64,000 nucleotides of DNA from Dactylosporangium roseum. Its GTDB lineage: Bacteria > Actinomycetota > Actinomycetes > Mycobacteriales > Micromonosporaceae. Shown here piece by piece: positions 42,579-49,572 of this stretch (the stretch's first letter is position 1; every line of letters begins with the position of its first letter). Location of the stretch: NCBI RefSeq assembly GCF_025264685.1, contig NZ_CP073721.1:6093501-6157500 (forward strand), written 5' to 3'. The position numbers and the translations under genes were made by a program. The notes under the pieces were generated by a model that saw nothing but the letters and a program-made list of their open reading frames with translations, was not told the DNA's origin and ran no database searches.

Positions 42579-43748
42579 GTGACGACGGTGCGGGAGCTGA
42601 TCGACGGTGTGGTCCGCGGCGGCGGGGACTACGAGGCCGGGCTCGACGCGCTGACCGTGGCGCCGCCCGCCGAGGCCGACCCGGCGCTGTTCGGCGCGCT
42701 GCTGGAGGCCACCGCTCGGCTGTGGACGGGCGGCTGGCAGCCGGCCGAGCTGCACCGCGCGGCCGTGCGGCGGGGCCGGCCGTCGCTGGGCGGGCCCGTG
42801 GTCGACGCGGTCGCCGCGCACCTGCGGGAGTTTCCCCGGCGGGCCGTGGACGAGCGCTGGCTCGCGCAGGCCGACGCGCTGGATGCGGCCGTCTGGTGGG
42901 GCTCCGACGGTTCGTACGTCGCGGAGCTGGCCGCCCGCCGCCGGGCCGGCCGGGTGCCGGTCCTCGACGACCTGCTGACCCTGCTCGGCGTGCTCGCCGC
43001 GTTGCCGGCGATCGAGGTGCTCGTACCGCCGCCGGGGACAGCGCCGCGGGTGGACCCCGTGGCGGCCGGGCGGGTGGATCCGCGGCTGCTCGACCGGGTC
43101 CGGGCGCTGCTGGCGAAGGCGGAGTCGACGACGTTCCCCGCCGAGGCGGAGACGTACACGGCCAAGGCCCAGGAGCTCATCACCCGGCACAGCATCGACG
43201 AGGCGCTCACCGGCACCGCCGGCACGGCCGCCGTGGTGCCCTTCGCCCGCCGCATCGGCGTCGACCACCCGTACGAGAGCGAGAAGGCCTCGCTGCTGAG
43301 CGCCGTCGCCGAGGCGAACCGCTGCCATGCCGTGTGGTCACCGGACCACGGGTTCTCGACCGTGTTCGGGTTCGACGCCGACATCGACGCGGTCGACCTG
43401 CTGTACACGTCGCTGCTCGTCCAGGCCAACCGGGCGATGGCCCGCGGCGAACCGCCGGGCGGGAAGGCCGGGCGGGCCCGGCTGAAGTCGTTTCGCCAGT
43501 CGTTCCTGGTCGCGTTCGCGGTACGGATCGGCGAGCGGCTGACCCGCGCGGCGGCCGAACTGTCGGCGGCGGCCGTCGCCGAGCACGCCGACCTGCTGCC
43601 GGTGCTGCGGTCCCGCGACGAGCAGGTCCGCGAGACGATGCGGCGGGTGTTCCCGCGAACGGTGCGCGGGCGGGGCAGCCGGGTCGACAGCCGCGAGGGC
43701 TGGGAGTCGGGCCGGGCGGCGGCGGACCGTGCCGAGCTCGGGCGCTAG
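42579..43748 (+). CDS. DUF2786 domain protein
   Basis: 389 residues from GTG 42579. The middle holds the DUF2786 helix motif LLDRVRALLAKAESTTFPAEAETYTAKAQELITRHSID (about 168-205); the flanks are helical, with a basic C-terminus. Seen also in phages and zinc-peptidase-like proteins, but the function is unknown. The frame ends at TAG 43746-43748 yet stays open for 20 more codons (LAKADERFAYALSQ) to TGA 43811, as if a longer C-terminus were cut by a nonsense change. Confidence 0.8.
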   Translation: MTTVRELIDGVVRGGGDYEAGLDALTVAPPAEADPALFGALLEATARLWTGGWQPAELHRAAVRRGRPSLGGPVVDAVAAHLREFPRRAVDERWLAQADALDAAVWWGSDGSYVAELAARRRAGRVPVLDDLLTLLGVLAALPAIEVLVPPPGTAPRVDPVAAGRVDPRLLDRVRALLAKAESTTFPAEAETYTAKAQELITRHSIDEALTGTAGTAAVVPFARRIGVDHPYESEKASLLSAVAEANRCHAVWSPDHGFSTVFGFDADIDAVDLLYTSLLVQANRAMARGEPPGGKAGRARLKSFRQSFLVAFAVRIGERLTRAAAELSAAAVAEHADLLPVLRSRDEQVRETMRRVFPRTVRGRGSRVDSREGWESGRAAADRAELGR

Positions 43749-43818
43749 CTGGCGAAGGCCGACGAGCGGTTCGCCTACGCCCTCTCCCAGGGCGGCGGCG
43801 CCCGCGTCTGAGCAGCGC

Positions 43819-43852
43819 GGGCCGCGCCTTCCGCCGGCGGAGGGCGCGGCCC
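43819..43852 (+). terminator. Terminator hairpin
   Basis: GGGCCGCGCC pairs with GGCGCGGCCC (43819-43828/43843-43852), with inner TCCGCC/GGCGGA pairing, followed by GTCTTTCCC. It lies after the DUF2786 gene. Confidence 0.8.
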
Positions 43853-43977
43853 GTCTTTCCCGCGGTGGCAGACGGGTGGCCGATCGACCGGCGCCCCCGA
43901 ACGGACCACCAGCATGACCGCTGTCGGCACGCCGAATCGTTCGGTCCGGCCGACCCGGGTCGGCGTAAAGTCGGAGC

Positions 43978-45000
43978 ATGGCCGGGCTGAAAGGTCTCGT
44001 CGTGGTGGGGGCCTCCGCCGGCGGCGTGGAAGCGCTGAGGACCTTCGCGGCCGGGCTCCCCGCCGATCTCCAAGCGGCCGTGTGCGTGGTGCTGCACGTG
44101 CCGCGGTCGGGCATCAGCACGCTCCCGCACATCCTCGGCCGGTCCGGCCCGCTCCCGGCGGCACACGCCGAGGCGGGCCGCGCACTGGTGGCCGGCCGGA
44201 TCTACGTCGCGCCGCCCAACTTCCACGTGCTGGTGGACGACGAGCGGCTGCGGCTCTCCCGGGGCCCGGCGGAGAGCGGCCACCGGCCGGCGGCCGACCC
44301 GCTGTTCCGCTCCGCGGCCCGGGCCTGGGGCTCCTCCGTCGTCGGCGTCGTCCTGTCGGGGAGCCGGGACGACGGGGCGTTCGGCCTGGCGACCATCGCA
44401 CGGCACGGCGGCCTCGCGCTGGTGCAGGATCCGGAGGAGGCGCTCTACCGGTCGATGCCGCTCCAGGCGATGGAGCTGGTGCCGGCCGCCCGTGCCGTGC
44501 CGTGCCGGCAGATGGGTCTCGTGCTCGGCGGACTGGTCGCCGGCATGGTCGGCCCCGTACCGGTCGCCGCCGTGGACGACGCCCGGGTGGACGCGCAGGA
44601 CGCCATGGCGACGATGGAAAACCGCACCGCCGGTGCGGCCGGCGGGATTCCCGCCGGCCTCGCCTGCCCGGACTGTCACGGCGCGCTCTTCGAACTGCCC
44701 GGCGAGCACGCCCCCCGGTTCCGTTGCCGGGTCGGCCACGCCTGGACGTCGGCCGCTCTGCTCGACGAGCAGGGCGAGGCGCAGGAGAGCGCCCTGTGGA
44801 TGGCGCTGCACGGCCTCGAGGAGAAGGCGGCGTTGAGCCGCCGGATGGCCGAGTCGGCGCGGTTCCGGGGCAGCCTGTCGACCGCCGTGCGGTACGCCGA
44901 GGTCAGCGAGGACGCCGAGGCCGCCGGACGGGTGATCCGCAAGCTGATCGAGCAGTTCGGCGATCTCGACGACAAGACCCGGGTGGCTGACGCTCCATGA
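43978..45000 (+). CDS. CheB-type methylesterase without receiver domain
   Basis: 340 residues. Stand-alone CheB catalytic domain: Ser13 in VVGASAGGVEAL, His40 in VLHVPRSG and Asp132 in LSGSRDDGAFGL. The C-terminal part carries a zinc-ribbon-like CPDC...FRCRVGH motif, as in orphan CheB proteins of non-motile actinobacteria. With no receptors or flagellar genes nearby, it probably demethylates a signalling protein together with the CheR encoded two genes on. ATGA-coupled to the STAS-HATPase gene. Confidence 0.85.
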   Translation: MAGLKGLVVVGASAGGVEALRTFAAGLPADLQAAVCVVLHVPRSGISTLPHILGRSGPLPAAHAEAGRALVAGRIYVAPPNFHVLVDDERLRLSRGPAESGHRPAADPLFRSAARAWGSSVVGVVLSGSRDDGAFGLATIARHGGLALVQDPEEALYRSMPLQAMELVPAARAVPCRQMGLVLGGLVAGMVGPVPVAAVDDARVDAQDAMATMENRTAGAAGGIPAGLACPDCHGALFELPGEHAPRFRCRVGHAWTSAALLDEQGEAQESALWMALHGLEEKAALSRRMAESARFRGSLSTAVRYAEVSEDAEAAGRVIRKLIEQFGDLDDKTRVADAP

Positions 45001-45767
45001 CCGAGCTGGTCTGTTTCCACGAGCCGGACTTCCCGGTCACGGTCGTCCGGCCGGTCGGCCTGCTGACCTACGGCAGCGTCCCGGAACTGCGCGATGCGGT
45101 GCACAAGGCGCTGACCGACCATCCGGAGCTGGTGCTGGTCGACGTCAGCGGGGTCGAGGTGCTCGACGACATCACGCTGGCCGCGTTCCCGATGCTGGCC
45201 CGGCAGGCCGCCGATGCGGGCATCCCGGTCGTGCTCTTCGGGCCGTCGCCGACGTTCGCCCGGCATCTCGAGACGATGACGATCGGCCGGCAGGTGCCGG
45301 TCTTTCCGTGCCTGGACGACGCGCTCGCCGCGCACGCCCGGCGGCCGGGGCCGCGGCGGGTCGAGGCCGTGCTGTCGCCCGTACCGGCGGCGACCGCGGC
45401 GGCGCGGAAGCTCGTCGACCGCTCGTGTGCGCGCTGGCGCATCCGGCGGCTGGAGGACCAGGCCGCGCTGATCACGACCGAGCTGGTGGCCAACGCGGTC
45501 GAGCACGCCGGCACGCGGGTCCGCGTCTCGCTCGCACTGCGCCAGCACTACCTGCACATCGCCGTCCGCGACGACAGCCCCGAACTCCCCCGCCGGGTCA
45601 CGGCCGACGACGACCTGGAGTCCGGCCGGGGACTGCTCATCGTGGAGGGCCTCGCGTCCGCCTGGGGTTTCGTCAAGACCACGGACGGAAAGGTGGTGTG
45701 GGCGACGCTGCGACTTCGGCCCGGAGCGGTAGCGTATCGGGCTGACAGTGCGCGGGAGGACACATAG
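44997..45767 (+). CDS. STAS-HATPase fusion signalling protein
   Basis: 256 residues. N-terminal STAS domain (about 10-110; VVRPVGLLTYGSVPELRDAV and LVDVSGVEVLDDITLAAF) fused to an RsbW/SpoIIAB-type GHKL kinase (about 130-245; LEDQAALITTELVANAVEHAG, VRDDSPELP, GRGLLIVEGLASAWG). It combines the anti-anti-sigma fold and the anti-sigma kinase fold in one chain, a compact partner-switch module. Two bp separate it from the CheR-PAS gene. Confidence 0.85.
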   Translation: MTELVCFHEPDFPVTVVRPVGLLTYGSVPELRDAVHKALTDHPELVLVDVSGVEVLDDITLAAFPMLARQAADAGIPVVLFGPSPTFARHLETMTIGRQVPVFPCLDDALAAHARRPGPRRVEAVLSPVPAATAAARKLVDRSCARWRIRRLEDQAALITTELVANAVEHAGTRVRVSLALRQHYLHIAVRDDSPELPRRVTADDDLESGRGLLIVEGLASAWGFVKTTDGKVVWATLRLRPGAVAYRADSAREDT

Positions 45768-45769
45768 CG

Positions 45770-47647
45770 GTGACCGACATGAATCCGGACTTCGAGGCGT
45801 TGCTCGTCTACCTCAAAGAGGCCCGCGGCTTCGACTTCACCGGATACAAACGCTCCAGCCTGATGCGACGGGTCGACCGCCGCATGTCCCAGGTGAACCT
45901 CGCCGACTACAGCGACTACCTCGACTACCTCCAGGTCCATCCGGACGAGTTCACCGCGCTGTTCAACACCATCCTGATCAACGTGACCGGCTTCTTCCGC
46001 GACCCGGACGCCTGGTCGGCGCTGAGCCGTGAGGTGCTCCCCCGCATGATCGGCGAGCACGACGGCCCGTTCCGCGTGTGGAGCGCCGGTTGCGCCTCGG
46101 GCGAGGAGGCCTACACACTCGCCATCGTCCTGGCCGAGATCCTCGGCCCCGAGAAGTTCCGCGACCGGGTGAAGATCTACGCGACCGACGTCGACGAGGA
46201 GGGACTCGCCCACGCGCGGCAGGCCACGTATTTCGACCGGGACCTCCAGGCCGTCCCGCACGAGCTGATCGAGCGGTACTTCGAGTCGACCGCCGGCCGG
46301 TACACGTTCCGCAAGGACCTGCGGCGATCCGTCATCTTCGGGCGCAACGACCTGGTCCAGGACGCTCCGATCTCGCGCATCGACCTGCTGGTCTGCCGCA
46401 ACACGCTGATGTACTTCAACGCCGAGACGCAAACCCGCATCCTGTCCCGGTTCCACTTCGCGCTCTCCCCCGGTGGCGTGCTCTTCCTGGGCAAGGCCGA
46501 GATGCTGCTCAGCCACGCCACCCTCTTCACCCCGATCGACCTGAAGCGGCGGATGTTCCGCAAGGTCGCCCGGACGGTGGTCAACGGCAACGGCTATTTG
46601 TCGGAGGCGCCCCAGCCGGCGCAGCGGACCGAGCTGTTCGGCCTCGACCGGCTGCGCAGCGAGGCGTTCCTGGCCAGCCCGGTGGCGCAGGTCGTGGTCA
46701 CCGTCGACGGCCTGGTCGCGCTCACCAACCGGCACGCCGAGACCCTGTTCGGGGTGGCGTCCCGGGACATCGGCCGGCCCTTCCGCGACCTCGACCTCTC
46801 GTACCGCCCCGTCGAGCTGCGCGGGTACATCGAGCAGGCGCAGGTGGAGCGCCGGGTCGTGAAGGTCGACAACGTCGAGTTCGCCACCGCGCCGGGCGAG
46901 ACACTGTTCCTCAACATCCAGGTCAATCCGCTCGTCGACGGCGACGCGGGGCTGCTCGGCGTGGTCATCATCTTCCAGGACATGACCGCCGCGCGGCGCC
47001 TGCAGGACGAACTGGAGCACGCCAACCGACAGTTGGAGACCGCCTACGAGGAGCTCCAGTCCACCAACGAGGAGCTGGAGACCACCAACGAGGAGCTCCA
47101 GTCGACGGTCGAGGAACTGGAGACGACGAACGAGGAGCTCCAGTCGACCAACGAAGAGCTCGAGACCATGAACGAGGAGCTGCAGTCGACCAACGACGAA
47201 CTGCAGAGCATCAACGACGAGCTGCGTGAGCGCACCGCCGAGCTCAACGACACCAACTCGTTCATGGAGGCCATCCTGACCAGCCTCCAGGCCGGTGTGG
47301 TGGTGCTCAACCGGGAAATGCAGATCCTGGTCTGGAACCGTCGCGCCGAGGATCTGTGGGGGCTACGCTCGGACGAGGCGGTGGGTCAGCACTTCCTCAA
47401 CATCGACATCGGACTTTCGACCGCCCAGCTCCGGCCGCCGATTCGCGACGTGCTCAGCGGCAGATCGGCTCGTGAGGAGACGGAGCAGTCCGCGGTCAAC
47501 CGCCGCGGGCGCACGGTGCGACTCCGGATCGTGTGCAGTCCCCTGACGAGTGCATCCGCAGGGGTGATCGGGGTGATCCTGGTCATGGAGCTCTCCGGGG
47601 ACAGCAGATCGACCGCGCCCACAGCGGCAGCGGCGGAATCGCCGTAG
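45770..47647 (+). CDS. CheR methyltransferase with coiled coil and PAS domains
   Basis: 625 residues from GTG 45770 (ATG 45779 possible). CheR_N and CheR domains (about 1-270) with SAM motif WSAGCASGEEAYTLA and DLLVCRNTLMYFN; a PAS domain (about 300-410); a coiled coil of 14-residue repeats (ELQSTNEELETTNE pattern, about 412-500); and a second PAS (about 505-610). This matches CheR-PAS hybrids seen in CheB/CheR stress-signalling operons. It probably methylates a sensor and relays input to the sigma factor encoded next. Confidence 0.87.
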   Translation: MTDMNPDFEALLVYLKEARGFDFTGYKRSSLMRRVDRRMSQVNLADYSDYLDYLQVHPDEFTALFNTILINVTGFFRDPDAWSALSREVLPRMIGEHDGPFRVWSAGCASGEEAYTLAIVLAEILGPEKFRDRVKIYATDVDEEGLAHARQATYFDRDLQAVPHELIERYFESTAGRYTFRKDLRRSVIFGRNDLVQDAPISRIDLLVCRNTLMYFNAETQTRILSRFHFALSPGGVLFLGKAEMLLSHATLFTPIDLKRRMFRKVARTVVNGNGYLSEAPQPAQRTELFGLDRLRSEAFLASPVAQVVVTVDGLVALTNRHAETLFGVASRDIGRPFRDLDLSYRPVELRGYIEQAQVERRVVKVDNVEFATAPGETLFLNIQVNPLVDGDAGLLGVVIIFQDMTAARRLQDELEHANRQLETAYEELQSTNEELETTNEELQSTVEELETTNEELQSTNEELETMNEELQSTNDELQSINDELRERTAELNDTNSFMEAILTSLQAGVVVLNREMQILVWNRRAEDLWGLRSDEAVGQHFLNIDIGLSTAQLRPPIRDVLSGRSAREETEQSAVNRRGRTVRLRIVCSPLTSASAGVIGVILVMELSGDSRSTAPTAAAAESP

Positions 47648-47676
47648 GCTCGGTCGGGGGGCCGGGAGGGGGCGAC

Positions 47677-48807
47677 ATGGACCTGACGATCACCCTGTCG
47701 AGACGGGGAGACCGCAGTCTCGTCGAGCTGACGGGCTCCCTCGACTACGGCTCCGTGCCCTACGTGCGCCAGCTCGTGTTCGACCGCTTCGACGCGGGCG
47801 ACCGCCACGTGACCGTCGAGCTGTCCCGGCTGCGGCTGCTCGACGCGGCCGCCATCAAGGTCCTGCTCTACCTCCAGCGGCGCGGCGAGCAGCTTGATGC
47901 CGACGTTCGCCTCGCCGGTGCCCGCGGCGCCGCGCTCACCGCGCTGGAGATCTCCGGCGTCGCGAAGCAGCTCCACGCGTACGACAACGTGCACTGGCCG
48001 GTCGCCGACCGGGACCGGCAGGAGATCGACCTCGACACGCTGCACCTCTCCCACGGCCACTGGCCCGCCGAGGTCACCGACCTGCTCGCGCGGCTCCACG
48101 CGATGGACCCCGCGGACCCGGCCCGCCAGCGCGCCCGGGACCAGGTCATCGAGATGTGCCTTCCGGCGGCGCAGCGGCTCGCGCGGCGCTTCGGCGCCTC
48201 CGGCGAGCCGGTCAACGACCTGATCCAGGTGGCGTCCCTCGGGCTGGTGAAGGCGGTCGACGGTTTCGACCCGACCCGGGGCATCGAGTTCGGCACCTAT
48301 GCCACGCCCACGATCATCGGGGAGATCAAGCGGTACTTCCGCGACCGCACCTGGGGCATCCGCCTGCCCCGGCGCCTCCAGGAGCTGCGGCTGGCCGTCA
48401 ACAAGGCGCGCGACGACCTCACCCAGTCGCTGGGCCGCTCCCCGACCGTCACCGACATCGCCAACCACCTGGTGGTCGACGAGGAGCAGATCATCGAGGT
48501 CATCGGCGCGACGCACGCGTACCGGCCGATGTCGCTGGACACCCCGGCCGGCGACGTCGACGACGAGACGACGCTCCTCGACGCCGTCGGCGAGGAGGAG
48601 CCCGAGTTCGGCCTGGTCGACTTCCGGGAGTCGCTGCACACGCTCATCGGCCGGCTGCCGGAGCGCGAGCAGCGGATCCTGTCGCTCCGCTTCTACGGCA
48701 ACCTGACCCAGTCCGAGATCGCCGAGCGGATCGGCCTGTCCCAGATGCACGTGTCCCGTCTGCTCCGCCAGTCCCTCGACTTCCTGCGCCGCCGCCTGTC
48801 GGAATAG
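47677..48807 (+). CDS. STAS domain fused to SigB/SigF-type sigma factor
   Basis: 376 residues from ATG 47677, with GGGAGGGGG upstream. Residues 1-105 are a STAS domain (TITLSRRGDRSLVELTGSLDYGSVP, LSRLRLLDAAAIKVLLYL) whose phospho-Ser site reads D-A-A-A, so it cannot be phosphorylated there. Residues ~140-376 are a complete group 3 sigma factor: region 2 NDLIQVASLGLVKAVDGFDPTRGIEFGTYATPTIIGEIKRYFRD, region 3 LPRRLQELRLAVNKARDDL, and region 4 LPEREQRILSLRFYGNLTQSEIAERIGLSQMHVSRLLR. Cis tethering of an antagonist fold to its sigma factor is unusual. Confidence 0.88.
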   Translation: MDLTITLSRRGDRSLVELTGSLDYGSVPYVRQLVFDRFDAGDRHVTVELSRLRLLDAAAIKVLLYLQRRGEQLDADVRLAGARGAALTALEISGVAKQLHAYDNVHWPVADRDRQEIDLDTLHLSHGHWPAEVTDLLARLHAMDPADPARQRARDQVIEMCLPAAQRLARRFGASGEPVNDLIQVASLGLVKAVDGFDPTRGIEFGTYATPTIIGEIKRYFRDRTWGIRLPRRLQELRLAVNKARDDLTQSLGRSPTVTDIANHLVVDEEQIIEVIGATHAYRPMSLDTPAGDVDDETTLLDAVGEEEPEFGLVDFRESLHTLIGRLPEREQRILSLRFYGNLTQSEIAERIGLSQMHVSRLLRQSLDFLRRRLSE

Positions 48808-48847
48808 CCGTCGCCCCTCCTCTCGGCCGGCCTCTGCCAGGAGGGGA

Positions 48848-48874
48848 CCGCCGGCCCCTCTCAAGGGCCGGCGG
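48848..48874. terminator. Bidirectional terminator hairpin
   Basis: CCGCCGGCCC and GGGCCGGCGG (48848-48857/48865-48874) form a perfect 10-bp stem between the convergent sigma-factor and hemerythrin genes. Confidence 0.8.
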
Positions 48875-48881
48875 GGTCGGC

Positions 48882-49442
48882 TCAACTCCGATCGCGGATC
48901 GCGTCCCGGATCCGGTCGAACATCGCGATCGGCGGTCCGGCCAGCATGTTGGCGGTGGCGGACTCACCCGCACCGGGATGCGGCCGGGTGGGCGCCACCT
49001 TCTCGGCGACCTCGAACACCTTGGCCATCTTCCGCAGCTTCTCCGGGTCGAGGTTCTGCCGCAGGTACAGGAACTCCTCGTTCTCCTCGTGGGTGGCGTG
49101 ATCGACGACCGACTCGGCGAACAGCCCGAGCCGCATGTCGAACTCCGGATGGTCGACGCCCAGGTCGTAGAGGTCGGCGAGCGCCCGCTTGGCGTCGCTC
49201 TCCTCCTGCAGCCGCTGGTCGACGACCACCTCACCGTCCGGCAGCGCCTTGCGGGCCGCCGGGTGCACAACCTGCTCCTCGGCACTCTCATGTACGGCGA
49301 GCAGACGCACCAGGTCGTAGAAGAGCTCCCGCTTCTGCTCCCCCTGCGCGGTGCCGACCCGGTTGAACAGCGCTTTGATCTCGTTGTGCTGGACAAGAAG
49401 GATGTCGACGACGTCTTTCTGGTGCACCTGTGTCACGGCCAT
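48882..49442 (-). CDS. Hemerythrin-like HHE domain protein
   Basis: 186 residues from ATG 49442. Helical HHE protein with iron-ligand type motifs VDILLVQHNEIKALF, VHESAEEQVVHP and VVDHATHEENEEFLYL. The C-terminal ~45 residues are Pro/Ala-rich (VAPTRPHPGAGES). Likely binds a di-iron centre and senses or stores oxygen, NO or iron. It is convergent with the sigma operon. A second HHE protein lies at 62.8 kb. Confidence 0.85.
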   Translation of the reverse strand: MAVTQVHQKDVVDILLVQHNEIKALFNRVGTAQGEQKRELFYDLVRLLAVHESAEEQVVHPAARKALPDGEVVVDQRLQEESDAKRALADLYDLGVDHPEFDMRLGLFAESVVDHATHEENEEFLYLRQNLDPEKLRKMAKVFEVAEKVAPTRPHPGAGESATANMLAGPPIAMFDRIRDAIRDRS

Positions 49443-49572
49443 CTCCGCTCTGCCGGGTTTCGGAGCTTCGACCCTTACCCGCCGATGGACCCGCCAACCA
49501 TCTCCCACCCCGGTTGACCTCGGTGACTTTCCGCCGCCATGCCGCTCGACCTCATGATCATGGGTGACGCTC

